Part shown: piece by piece, positions 44,399 through 52,318 of the stretch
How the letters are laid out: each line of letters starts with the position of its first letter
Position numbering within the stretch: position 1 is the first letter of the stretch
Origin: Mesobacillus jeotgali
GTDB taxonomy: Bacteria > Bacillota > Bacilli > Bacillales > Cytobacillaceae
Length of the DNA stretch: 64,000 nucleotides
Direction of reading: 5' to 3'
NCBI RefSeq assembly: GCF_900166585.1
Contig: NZ_FVZC01000007.1
Location: 682,001 to 746,000, forward strand
Made by a program: the position numbers and the translations under genes
Notes under the pieces: model-generated
What the model saw: the letters and a program-made list of their open reading frames with translations, nothing else
Told to the model about the DNA's origin: nothing
Database searches by the model: none

Positions 44399-44947
44399 AT
44401 GAATAAAATTATGTACCTGGAATTTGAACGCTGTATAGGATGCCGTGCCTGCCAGGCAGCTTGCCGAGAGTGCGGCGACCATGACGCAAAAGAACGCAAT
44501 TATGTAGAATATGTTGATTTTACTGAATCCCGACAGACTTTCCCGATGTTGTGCATGCAATGTAAAGATCCTGCATGTGCTCGTGTCTGCCCGGCCAATG
44601 CCATCCAGATCACCGATGAAGGTGTCGTACTGTCAGCTATGGAAGAAAAATGTATCGGATGCCGCAACTGTACGTTCGGCTGCCCGTTCGGTATTCCTAA
44701 ATTCGATTTCGAGAAAAACAAAATGTACAAATGCGATATGTGCTATGACAGAACTCGTCATGATATCGCGCCAATGTGTGCATCTGTATGCCCAAGTGAT
44801 GCGATTCGCTTCATCGATTTCGATGAAATGCAGCAGCTTCGCAGAAGACGTACCCAGATGAACCTTGTTGAAGGCAAAAAGCCTCAAGAAGGAAACAAAT
44901 GGGATTATGTGCCTGAATTCTTCGGAGTCTACACAGATTCACAATAA
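44399..44947 (+). CDS. Four-cluster 4Fe-4S electron-transfer subunit
   Basis: 182 residues; the ATG at 44399 has AGGAGG upstream. Four Cys-rich binding segments are visible: CIGCRACQAACREC, CMQCKDPACARVCP, CIGCRNCTFGCP and CDMCYDRTRHDIAPMCASVCP. This is the HycB/DmsB-like ferredoxin subunit that wires a membrane cytochrome to a molybdoenzyme. It completes the trio membrane-Mo-FeS, with 14 bp between genes. Confidence 0.93.
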   Translation: MNKIMYLEFERCIGCRACQAACRECGDHDAKERNYVEYVDFTESRQTFPMLCMQCKDPACARVCPANAIQITDEGVVLSAMEEKCIGCRNCTFGCPFGIPKFDFEKNKMYKCDMCYDRTRHDIAPMCASVCPSDAIRFIDFDEMQQLRRRRTQMNLVEGKKPQEGNKWDYVPEFFGVYTDSQ

Positions 44948-44956
44948 TAATTCATA

Positions 44957-45008
44957 AGAGCCGGCCGGAAGAGAGCGCTAAGTTCATTAGGGCCGGCTCT
45001 ATTTTTGG
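44957..45008 (+). terminator. Terminator after the Mo/FeS operon
   Basis: Ten-base stem AGAGCCGGCC / GGCCGGCTCT around a 24-nt loop, then ATTTTT. The loop is long, so termination strength is uncertain. Confidence 0.65.
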
Positions 45009-45021
45009 ATCGATTTCACGA

Positions 45022-45182
45022 TATTGGCGAAAATCTGGTTTTATTGGCGAAAATCTGGTTTTATTGGCGAAGTTCATAGGTTTATTGGCGAAAAAACGAT
45101 TATATTGGCGAAGTTCACAACTTTATTGGCGAAAATATAATTATATTGGCGAACTGGAAATTCACAAGGTTCTTTTCCAGTT
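45022..45182 (+). repeat. 20-bp tandem array with terminal hairpin module (locus 3)
   Basis: Seven GGCGA cores at 45026, 45046, 45066, 45087, 45107, 45128 and 45148, spaced 20-21 bp, in units like TTTATTGGCGAAAATCTGG. The last unit enters GCGAACTGGAAATT, eight variable bases and TCTTTTCCAGTT, giving a stem AACTGGAAA / TTTTCCAGTT. It fills the gap between the ferredoxin gene and the Mrp/ApbC gene. Confidence 0.92.
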
Positions 45183-45247
45183 TGGTTTCAACTAACTGAA
45201 GATAAGGTAGGGAATAATAACCCATCCAAAAAAAGAGGTGCTTTAAA

Positions 45248-45982
45248 ATGCTAAAAGGAAATGTACTGGCGGTGACAAGCGGAAAAGGCGGAGTTGGTAA
45301 GTCTTCGTTATCGGTTAATCTTGCACTCGCGCTGCAAAAGCTTGGCAAGTCAGTTGCCATCATCGATCTTGATATATATGGATTCAGTGTACCGAAAATC
45401 CTTAATATAGATTCAAAACCAAAAACATTCAATGGAAAAATCATTCCGGTTGAAGCAAATGGCATTAAAGTTATGTCCATGGGTTTCCTTGTGAAGGATA
45501 ACGAACCGATTGTCTGGCGCGGCCCGATGCTTGGAAAAATGATTCAGCATTTTACCGAGGATGTACTCTGGGGGGAGATGGATTATTTTATTCTCGATAT
45601 GCCTCCTGGCACGGGTGATGTCGCCCTTGATATGCACCTGATGATTCCTCAGAGCAAGGAAATCGTCGTGACGACTCCACACAAGGCGGCATCATTCGTT
45701 GCGGAACGCGCAGGATCGATGGCGATTAAGAGCAAGCATGAAGTTATCGGTGTGGTTGAGAATATGTCCTATTTCAAGCCTGACGACAGCGAGCAGAAGT
45801 ATTATATCTTCGGAAAAGGCGGCGGCGAGGAGCTGGCTGCACAGCTTGGCACGGATTTGCTGGGGCAGCTGCCGATCCAGGAAGCGGATGAGGACAGTGA
45901 GACCCCTGCGATTGCCACGGAAAATACCCCGCTATTCAAGGAATATCTAAACCTGGCAGAGAGAATTCATGCTAAGTTTTAG
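45248..45982 (+). CDS. Mrp/ApbC-family P-loop ATPase
   Basis: 244 residues: deviant Walker [11 protein letters not shown] (11-20), Walker B-like [11 protein letters not shown], and [19 protein letters not shown]. Mrp/NBP35 proteins carry Fe-S clusters to client proteins. Bacillus SalA/Mrp has an N-terminal MIP18 domain; this one lacks it and begins straight at the P-loop domain. It lies between an Fe-S molybdoenzyme operon and a Rieske gene, so a dedicated Fe-S delivery role is plausible but inferred. Confidence 0.88.
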   Translation: MLKGNVLAVTSGKGGVGKSSLSVNLALALQKLGKSVAIIDLDIYGFSVPKILNIDSKPKTFNGKIIPVEANGIKVMSMGFLVKDNEPIVWRGPMLGKMIQHFTEDVLWGEMDYFILDMPPGTGDVALDMHLMIPQSKEIVVTTPHKAASFVAERAGSMAIKSKHEVIGVVENMSYFKPDDSEQKYYIFGKGGGEELAAQLGTDLLGQLPIQEADEDSETPAIATENTPLFKEYLNLAERIHAKF

Positions 45983-46006
45983 CTATAGGAACTGGAGGAT
46001 TTGGCG

Positions 46007-46534
46007 ATGAGTGATGAAAAAAAGCAAAACCATCATGAAGATGATAAAGATATGATCAAACTGATCGATAACCTGAACAGGAAAGACGATGTCCATCTGA
46101 ATAGAAGGGCGTTCCTTAAAGCTTCCTTTGGTGCAACGGTTGCAATCGGTCTTGCGACGACTCCGTTTGGAATTTTCACTTTCCTGCGGGATGAAAACGG
46201 CGAAGTGAAGAGAGTAGAAGTCACTGATATTAATGACCTGGCAATCGGTGAGTCAAGGAATTTTAACTATCCGACAAAGAATGAGCCAGCTATCCTGGTC
46301 AGGACGCCGGACGATAAATTCGTTGCCTACAACAATAAATGTACACACCTGCAATGTCCTGTTTTTTACGAGCATAAGGAAAACGTTCTTCTCTGCCCAT
46401 GCCACAAAGGCTATTTCAATGTAGACAACGGACAGCCTATGGCGGGACCTCCGCAGCGTGAGCTTCCGAAAATCCTGCTTGAAATCAAGGATGGAAAGGT
46501 ATTTGCAGTTGGGAGGGAAGTAAGGCATGGATAA
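46007..46534 (+). CDS. Tat-exported Rieske 2Fe-2S protein
   Basis: 175 residues, ATG at 46007 with GGAGG 8 nt upstream. A twin-Arg motif RRAFLK (33-38) followed by a hydrophobic helix gives a Tat signal/anchor. The Rieske ligands are C112 and H114, with C130 and H133; C117 and C132 supply the bc1-type disulfide. The globular part should face outside the membrane. It is separate from a qcrABC operon, unusual for Bacillus QcrA, and sits next to a molybdoenzyme cluster, so it may belong to that chain. Confidence 0.88.
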   Translation: MSDEKKQNHHEDDKDMIKLIDNLNRKDDVHLNRRAFLKASFGATVAIGLATTPFGIFTFLRDENGEVKRVEVTDINDLAIGESRNFNYPTKNEPAILVRTPDDKFVAYNNKCTHLQCPVFYEHKENVLLCPCHKGYFNVDNGQPMAGPPQRELPKILLEIKDGKVFAVGREVRHG

Positions 46535-46724
46535 AAAAAGAGCAGCATTCTTCTCCATTTTCCTGTTCCTTGCCGTCAATGTATTCTCGCTTTCCAATGC
46601 GATTGAGGGTTATTACGGACATGAAGACGAGCGTGTATATGGCGCGGTCATCGTCGCATTGATTTCCACAGTTTTAGCAACGGCCGCCTTCTTTATATGG
46701 AAGAAGGCGGAGTATAAAAAGTAA
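46527..46724 (+). CDS. Small two-helix membrane protein, 65 aa
   Basis: Overlaps the Rieske gene by 8 bp (ATG within its last codons), so the two are co-translated. Two hydrophobic helices (AAFFSIFLFLAVNVFSLSNA and VYGAVIVALISTVLATAAFFIW) with a short polar loop GYYGHEDE between. Could anchor or stabilise the Rieske protein in the membrane; no family recognised. Confidence 0.75.
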   Translation: MDKKRAAFFSIFLFLAVNVFSLSNAIEGYYGHEDERVYGAVIVALISTVLATAAFFIWKKAEYKK

Positions 46725-46777
46725 CCTGTCGGCGATGATAAAAGGAGAGGTCTTTTCAATCGAGAGGGAGGATTGAT

Positions 46778-46993
46778 ATGAAGAATCCTTTTCATCAAGA
46801 AAGCAAAAAAGAATCATTAGAAGAAGTATTGGAAAACTCAATTCAAATGGAAGAAGATTTGATGAGGACATACTTAATAACAGCCGAGCGTATCAACGAT
46901 GATGCTGAACTAAAGGACCGTCTGGAAAACTTCGCGGAAGGCAATGCGAAACGGACGAAGCAGCTCATTGATGAGCTGCAAAAAGAGAAATAG
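46778..46993 (+). CDS. Small acidic helical protein, 71 aa
   Basis: ATG with GGGAGG upstream. It is highly helical and charged (SLEEVLENSIQMEEDLMRTYLITAERINDDAELKDRLENFAEGNAKRTKQLIDEL) and reads like half of a ferritin-like or hemerythrin-like four-helix bundle. The Glu pattern could bind metal if it dimerises, which is inference. It closes the cluster, with a terminator next. Confidence 0.65.
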   Translation: MKNPFHQESKKESLEEVLENSIQMEEDLMRTYLITAERINDDAELKDRLENFAEGNAKRTKQLIDELQKEK

Positions 46994-46994
46994 G

Positions 46995-47020
46995 AAGAGC
47001 AGCGGAAGCCCGCTGCTCTT
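46995..47020. terminator. Terminator between convergent genes
   Basis: Stem AAGAGCAGCG / CGCTGCTCTT with a 6-nt loop and a T-rich tail on the plus strand. Confidence 0.8.
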
Positions 47021-47025
47021 TCTGT

Positions 47026-47535
47026 TTAACCGAACTGATTTGTCGGCACGATCTTTATATTTTCCCCTTCAAATTTTCTTTCGCCGAATAAGGTGATCAA
47101 AGTACAGCTTAAAATACGGAATGGACTTGAAGCTGCTTCGTATTCGGCAAGCAGGCCGGAGCCGAGTTCCTCGCCCTCCGCATTCAATGCCTGGACGTTT
47201 TGACCTTCAAGTGTCCTTAGTTTTGCTTTCATAAGGAATGCTTTCCACTCTTCCCAGTTTTTAATCAGGAATGCTTTCTCTCCGTTCTCCAGGTAGCCTA
47301 GCTGGCAGCCTTGTTCATCGATGGCAGCTTCATTTCCGTAGCTTATCTCCAGGATGATATCCCGCAAAAATTGGAATTCTTCCAGATCCAGATGCTGGTC
47401 AATATGAAATTCCACTTCATGATCCGTACCTTTTACGGTGGCAAGAGTTTTATTGTTCATCAAGACAGAGTGGCCTTTAATATGTTCTGATGCAATTTGG
47501 TCGAGGGGGATTCCCATAATTTTTAGTGTCAGCAT
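47026..47535 (-). CDS. Hypothetical protein, 169 aa
   Basis: Soluble acidic protein (AAAAAGGAGATT before the ATG). Contains MGIPLDQIASEHIKGHSVLMNNKTLATVKGTDHEVEFHIDQHLD and a C-terminal FRILSCTLITLFGERKFEGENIKIVP. The alternating pattern suggests an alpha/beta fold; His and Glu residues (EFHIDQH) could bind metal. No family is recognised. Convergent with the Rieske cluster. Confidence 0.6.
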   Translation of the reverse strand: MLTLKIMGIPLDQIASEHIKGHSVLMNNKTLATVKGTDHEVEFHIDQHLDLEEFQFLRDIILEISYGNEAAIDEQGCQLGYLENGEKAFLIKNWEEWKAFLMKAKLRTLEGQNVQALNAEGEELGSGLLAEYEAASSPFRILSCTLITLFGERKFEGENIKIVPTNQFG

Positions 47536-47908
47536 AGCAATCTCCTTTTTCGATCGTTTAATACCTTTTATTATAATGATTTTGCCCTATCAGCGGTGTG
47601 ACAAACTTCATTACATGCCCAGAAATAAGAATATTAGTTCGAAGGGTATAGGTGTCCTTATATTTCGACAGGATATGGCAATAAAGTGGATGAATTATTA
47701 AAATCATTACATATTTTTCAGGTCTTGTAGCAGAACTGAAAGCTTCCTGAAATCTTGAATGAAAAATAGTTTGATAGAATACAATGATAAGGTTTGAGGG
47801 TAAGCAGCAGAAGGGAAAAAGAATAGTTAACTAAACTAATTTTTCATGCCTGAAGGAGTCTGAAGGCTCTTTTTTTGGATTGATATTATTAAAGGTCGGA
47901 GGAAAGTC
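47536..47908. other. Gene-free region with a weak hairpin
   Basis: AT-rich with no riboswitch recognised. A stem AAGGAG / CTCTTT (47853-47872), followed by a T-run and then the TPR-GTPase gene 30 bp later, could be a weak attenuator. Confidence 0.35.
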
Positions 47909-50653
47909 ATGACATTTGAAGAGCAATTAATCAAAAAGTCGTATTTTGAAACCTATGTGGATTCTGGCAACCGGACACATCCAGTCCAGGTGCTTGGGGA
48001 GCTTTACCTTGCTGAACAAAAGAATGATATGCCTGATTTATCATATATCCGCTTTGCGCAGGGTGAGGTTTATTTTCACCATAAGGATTATGAAGCAGCA
48101 ATCTTTAAGTGGGAAAATATTACGAATGGACTGGAGGCCTGGGCAAAAAAGAACATGGGGGATGCATTCCTCGAGCTTGGCCTGCTGACATCTGCGGAAG
48201 ATCTCTATCTTTCGATTGAAACTGAAAGCAGTGTCCTGAAAATCGAGAGTGGCCTGCAGCTGTTATCACTTTACATAGAGCAGGGAAAGCTCGAAAAAGC
48301 TGTAGCGGTCATCAAGAAAACAGTCGCGCTCGATCCGGATTACCCTGGTGTGACAGAAATAGCCCGTTCCTTCTTTGAGGAGCAAAATGACTGGGAAAAT
48401 GCGGTCGAGCTTGCTGTCAATGAAGGGATCAGGACAGGGTCGCCAAAATGGTTTGATGTTTTGAACCAGTATGTGGAACAAGGATATACCGCCAAGTTTT
48501 CACCAGGATATTTTAACGAGGCATTATCTGTCTTATTCCAGGTCGACAGAAGCCGGTTTGAACAACTGGCCGTTACCCTGTGGCAAAGCTTTAGGAACCA
48601 GAGCACTTACATGACGTGGTTAAGGGATTTCAATCAATTATTCAGCGGGATGGACGGAAACAGGATAGATGGCTGGACCGAGCTTTCAGCAGTCTATCAG
48701 GAAAGCTATTTCGATTTGATAAATGGGGACCGGCTGATCAAGGAAATCTCGCCGCTGATTCCTGAACTGCTGACGAACTGGCTGAAAATAACCAGTCCGG
48801 TGAACAGCCTTGTTGCAGCATCATCCATCATTGCCTGGAACGAAGTGTTCCCGGGAACAATTACGTCTTCGGCAATCCACGACGCTGAGACATTAGTACT
48901 GAACTCTCAGGAATACCAAGATGGCTACAGGGATAGCTTGGAATTATTCCAGACAATCATCAAATGGGCTGAGGACCATGAGATTCAAGTCGGAAACAAG
49001 ATTAAATGGATGGTCCAGGAGCTTCATGAATCGAATGTCCATAATATGCTGGTCGCCGGCGTATCGGGTAATGGGAAGTCTTCCTTTGTGAATACGGTTG
49101 TCGGCGAGGAATTGCTTACTGCGCCGACTGCAGCTGTCATTCGTTTCATGAATCATGAAAATCCAGAGGCCCATGAGATTACGGATACAGAAGTCCGCCA
49201 AATCACAGATATTGAGGACTTCCAGGAGTCAGCAGGAGTAAGCCGCAAAAATCATAAGCATGAAACCATTATTGACTTCAAGGCAGACTTCCCATTCTTG
49301 CGGGAGCATGAGCTGGCACTGATCGATACACCAGGCGTCAACCGAAATAACTATGAAAAGCACCCGCTCTATAATTACTTGAGGTTTGCTGACAGCTTGC
49401 TATTCGTTCTCAATGCAAATGATCCTTTTACGGAAAAGGAAAGGGAAATCCTTGCGAAAATATCAGAGTACTTCCCTGATCTGCCGATTCACTTCCTGCT
49501 GAATAAAATTGACGTGATATACAGCCGTCAGGAGGCAACGGAAGTTTTCGACCAGACATGGGCCGAAATCAGTCAATTCTATCCGGATGCGAAAATGTTC
49601 GCATTCTCATCCAATTATGATACTGGGCAGCAGCTTAAGGACTTTTCGAATTTTATCAAAGCAAACAGAAGTCCATTGAATATCGAGCAGGAACGCACTG
49701 CAAAACTCCAATTCTTCGTCAGAAGAGCCATTACTTATCTGCTTGATAAAAGGGTAGAAATCGAAAATAACCATATGGAGTCAATCAACTGGAATGAGGA
49801 AATGGTGAGCAAGCTGAATGGCGCCATCAACCAGCTTGGTGACATTGAAGATGAGAAGTCCCGCTCCATCCAGAAATCATTCCGTAAAATCAAAGATGAA
49901 ACCCGTGCGGAAATCATCGAGAAGGTTCCGGAGTTGCTGCGGAGCTGCTCAGAACTGGTAACGGAAGATAGTGATTTTGGGAAGATTCATTCGGAAATGG
50001 ACGAAGAAATGAACAACCGAATTGAAGAATATCTCAACAAAACCTTACTGCCAAAGTTCCATGCCGACTTGCATGAGTGGATTCAGTTTTCAAAGGAAGA
50101 GTTCGACCAGAGCCAGAACTATCTGAATGAAATGGCGGATAGTTTTAATTCCTTGTATGGTGAAGAACGAATCAGCCTCGACTGCGATTTCAAGGTGCTT
50201 GATGACTGGCGCCGTGATGCAGACCGAATGACCAATGGAGTGCACTATGAGAAGGTCAACATCATGAACCGCTCTACCCCACAGCAATTTTTCCTGAAGA
50301 GCGCCGGAAAGCTGCTTGGAGTGCTGCCGCAAAACAATACAATGCTTTATAACAGATATAAAACCTATCTCGAGTCAGAGGATTATTATGAAATTGGCGT
50401 AGCCATCGCAAAGAAGTTCCTGCAGCAATTCGAGATTTTTGAAAAATCGATTGAACGCGATGTAAATCTGTTCTTCAAACAGCCATTCAACGTCCTTGAA
50501 GAATCAGTAGAGGATGCTAAGACCGAAATAGAGCACGGAAAGAATGAATTGGAAAAACTGAGAATCAACCCGGAACTGTACCGAGATCCATTGACGCTTT
50601 ATGAAGTAAAACTTCGCCAGTACGAATGGATGACCGCAGCCGGCCAAGGATGA
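47909..50653 (+). CDS. TPR-dynamin-like GTPase
   Basis: 914-residue fusion. The first about 370 residues are helical TPR-type repeats (LGELYLAEQKNDMPDLSYIRFAQGEVYFHHKDYEAAIFKW). A dynamin-family G domain follows: P-loop GVSGNGKSS (G384-S391), G3 DTPGVNR (D473), G4 NKID (532-535). The C-terminal about 330 residues are charged coiled-coil helices (stalk-like). Relatives are bacterial dynamins that bind or remodel membranes, and some take part in membrane stress or phage response. This TPR-GTPase build differs from two-headed DynA. No nearby defence genes. Function unknown. Confidence 0.88.
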   Translation: MTFEEQLIKKSYFETYVDSGNRTHPVQVLGELYLAEQKNDMPDLSYIRFAQGEVYFHHKDYEAAIFKWENITNGLEAWAKKNMGDAFLELGLLTSAEDLYLSIETESSVLKIESGLQLLSLYIEQGKLEKAVAVIKKTVALDPDYPGVTEIARSFFEEQNDWENAVELAVNEGIRTGSPKWFDVLNQYVEQGYTAKFSPGYFNEALSVLFQVDRSRFEQLAVTLWQSFRNQSTYMTWLRDFNQLFSGMDGNRIDGWTELSAVYQESYFDLINGDRLIKEISPLIPELLTNWLKITSPVNSLVAASSIIAWNEVFPGTITSSAIHDAETLVLNSQEYQDGYRDSLELFQTIIKWAEDHEIQVGNKIKWMVQELHESNVHNMLVAGVSGNGKSSFVNTVVGEELLTAPTAAVIRFMNHENPEAHEITDTEVRQITDIEDFQESAGVSRKNHKHETIIDFKADFPFLREHELALIDTPGVNRNNYEKHPLYNYLRFADSLLFVLNANDPFTEKEREILAKISEYFPDLPIHFLLNKIDVIYSRQEATEVFDQTWAEISQFYPDAKMFAFSSNYDTGQQLKDFSNFIKANRSPLNIEQERTAKLQFFVRRAITYLLDKRVEIENNHMESINWNEEMVSKLNGAINQLGDIEDEKSRSIQKSFRKIKDETRAEIIEKVPELLRSCSELVTEDSDFGKIHSEMDEEMNNRIEEYLNKTLLPKFHADLHEWIQFSKEEFDQSQNYLNEMADSFNSLYGEERISLDCDFKVLDDWRRDADRMTNGVHYEKVNIMNRSTPQQFFLKSAGKLLGVLPQNNTMLYNRYKTYLESEDYYEIGVAIAKKFLQQFEIFEKSIERDVNLFFKQPFNVLEESVEDAKTEIEHGKNELEKLRINPELYRDPLTLYEVKLRQYEWMTAAGQG

Positions 50654-50658
50654 TTGTA

Positions 50659-50693
50659 AAAAGGAGATTCCCGGGCATTGGGAATCTCCTTTT
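50659..50693 (+). terminator. Terminator after TPR-GTPase gene
   Basis: Perfect stem AAAAGGAGATTCCC / GGGAATCTCCTTTT with a 7-nt loop. Confidence 0.93.
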
Positions 50694-50762
50694 ACAAGAT
50701 TGAATTGTCTAGCTTGATCGTTTGCGCTTTTCTCAGTATAAAATTAAATTTTCATAATAATA

Positions 50763-50791
50763 TTGACAATATGAGTATGGGAGTTTAAAGT
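50763..50791 (+). promoter_or_regulatory. Sigma-A promoter of the SAM-riboswitch operon
   Basis: Consensus -35 TTGACA (50763-50768), 17-bp spacer, -10 TAAAGT (50786-50791), about 40 bp before the aptamer. Confidence 0.7.
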
Positions 50792-50831
50792 AAAGCTTAT
50801 CAATTTGCCTGATTAACTTAATAAAGAATTT

Positions 50832-50937
50832 CTCTTATCAAGAGTGGCAGAGGGACTGGCCCTGTGACGCCCGGCAACCGTTCTATTATGAATTGGTGCT
50901 AAATCCTGCAAAACAATTTTGTTTTGAAAGATAAGAG
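50832..50937 (+). ncRNA. SAM-I riboswitch (S-box)
   Basis: P1 helix CTCTTATC (50832-50839) with GATAAGAG (50930-50937). The S-box core AGAGTGGCAGAGGGACTGGCC, then GCCCGGCAACC and TGGTGCTAAATCCTGC, is intact. A terminator AACCTCTC / GAGAGGTT (50968-50990) follows. High SAM should stop transcription of the ABC importer genes. Confidence 0.97.
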
Positions 50938-50967
50938 AGGAATCTAACCTTTTCATTTTGCGTTCGA

Positions 50968-50995
50968 AACCTCTCTTTTCTGGAGAGGTTTTTTT
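50968..50995 (+). terminator. SAM-riboswitch terminator
   Basis: Stem AACCTCTC / GAGAGGTT with a 7-nt loop and a long T-run. Confidence 0.92.
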
Positions 50996-51037
50996 ATTTG
51001 TGTTAGCGGAGCGGATAAACCAAAGGGGGAAATACAG

Positions 51038-52138
51038 ATGAAAAGAGTTGGATTCAAAAAAATATTATTAACGGCAGCGGCTTCGGCATTGCTGCTGACA
51101 GGCTGTGGCGGCGGTGAAACGAAGACTGCCAGCGGTCCTGTTGAAGGAGTACCAGAGCGATTTGCCAAAGGCGAGGAAGTTAAAATTAAAGTAATCCGCA
51201 AGATTGGCGGAGATGATCATACAGCGCAATTTTTAGCGGGTGCAAAGGCAGAAGGGGAAGCGCTTGGTTTCAAGGTTGACGTTTTCACGGCTAACGGAGA
51301 CACAGCCAAATTCCATGATGCCATCAACCAGGGGCTGCAGCAGGACTATGATGGATTCATTATCTCACATGGCGATGATGCCGCAACGGTAGAAGATGTG
51401 AAGAAATTAGCTGAAAAGGGCAAGAGTGTTGTGACATTCGATTCCAACCCTGACCTTGCCCAGGTAGAAGGAGTCACACTCACTTCCCAGGATGATGAAG
51501 CCCTGGCAACCCAGGCGCTCGACCAGTTAGTAAAGGACCAAAATGGAGAGGCGAATATCGTTTATCTTTGGGTCGATGGATTCCCGCCAATGGTAAGAAG
51601 AAATAAAGTTTACCAGGAAACCTTGAAGGCAAATCCGGGAATCAAAGAGGTTGAGAGATTCGGAGTTGCCGCAGCAGATACAAGCGTCCAGACACAGAAT
51701 GCGGTTGCAGCGATGCTGAACAAGCATCCAAAAGGAGAAATTGACGCGATTTTCGCGACATGGGATGCGTTTGCGATTGGCGCAGCACGTGCGATTAAGG
51801 AAGCTGGCCGAGATGAAATCAAAATTTATGGAATCGACGTTTCCAATGCTGACCTCCAGGAAATCCAGGGAAAAGGCAGCCCGTGGAAGTACACAGCAGC
51901 GGTGGATCCCAAGCTGATCGGTGAAGTGAATATGAGATTGCTAGCTAAGAAGCTCGCCGGCGAAGAAACGCCAGCTACCTACGACTTGGAAGCTTCACTG
52001 ATCTCCCAGGAAGAGCTTCAGAAGTCAAAAAATCCGGTCAACATGGCTAGTCTTGCTGAAATCATCGATGGCTGGGGCAAATCAGATGCGTTTTTAGAAG
52101 ATTGGATGGAAAAATTGAAGGAGCACTATAAGAAATAA
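51038..52138 (+). CDS. Ribose-type sugar-binding lipoprotein of a SAM-controlled ABC importer
   Basis: 366-residue periplasmic-binding-protein-like lipoprotein (lipobox TGCGGG, C23). The fold follows the RbsB/ALS type: KVIRKIGGDDHTAQFLAGAKAEGEALGF, then DGFIISHGDDAATVEDV, then KIYGIDVSNADLQEIQ. It is the first gene after a SAM-I riboswitch, so sulfur limitation should induce it. The ligand may be a sulfur-linked pentose such as 5-methylthioribose; this is inference from regulation plus fold. Two following genes complete the importer. Confidence 0.9.
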   Translation: MKRVGFKKILLTAAASALLLTGCGGGETKTASGPVEGVPERFAKGEEVKIKVIRKIGGDDHTAQFLAGAKAEGEALGFKVDVFTANGDTAKFHDAINQGLQQDYDGFIISHGDDAATVEDVKKLAEKGKSVVTFDSNPDLAQVEGVTLTSQDDEALATQALDQLVKDQNGEANIVYLWVDGFPPMVRRNKVYQETLKANPGIKEVERFGVAAADTSVQTQNAVAAMLNKHPKGEIDAIFATWDAFAIGAARAIKEAGRDEIKIYGIDVSNADLQEIQGKGSPWKYTAAVDPKLIGEVNMRLLAKKLAGEETPATYDLEASLISQEELQKSKNPVNMASLAEIIDGWGKSDAFLEDWMEKLKEHYKK

Positions 52139-52160
52139 CGATTGAACTGGCTTGCTAATC

Positions 52161-52242
52161 AATTTTATAGCGGAAAATTGTTTTTATAGCGAATTTCTCG
52201 TTTTTATAGCGAACTGGAAATTCTGCACGATTTTTTCCAGTT
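52161..52242 (+). repeat. 20-bp array with terminal hairpin module (locus 4)
   Basis: Three TTTTTATAGCG units (AGCG at 52169, 52189 and 52209) on a 20-bp step, ending in GCGAACTGGAAATT, eight variable bases and TTTTTTCCAGTT. It lies within an operon, between the binding-protein and ATPase genes. Confidence 0.85.
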
Positions 52243-52251
52243 AAGAGAAAC

Positions 52252-52289
52252 AAAGCAGACACTCTCAAACTAAAGAGGGTGTCTGCTTT
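52252..52289 (+). other. Strong intra-operon hairpin
   Basis: Arms AAAGCAGACAC / GTGTCTGCTTT, with an extra TCT/AGA base-paired inside a small bulge, 30 bp before the ATPase start. There is no T-run, so it is more likely an RNA-stability or translational element than a terminator. Confidence 0.6.
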
Positions 52290-52318
52290 GCAGATTGATA
52301 GGAAAAGGAGGAACCGGG

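Noticed and set aside
47909..50653. Anti-phage defence island
   Set aside because: The GTPase has no defence-type neighbours; the flanks are metabolic and transport genes.
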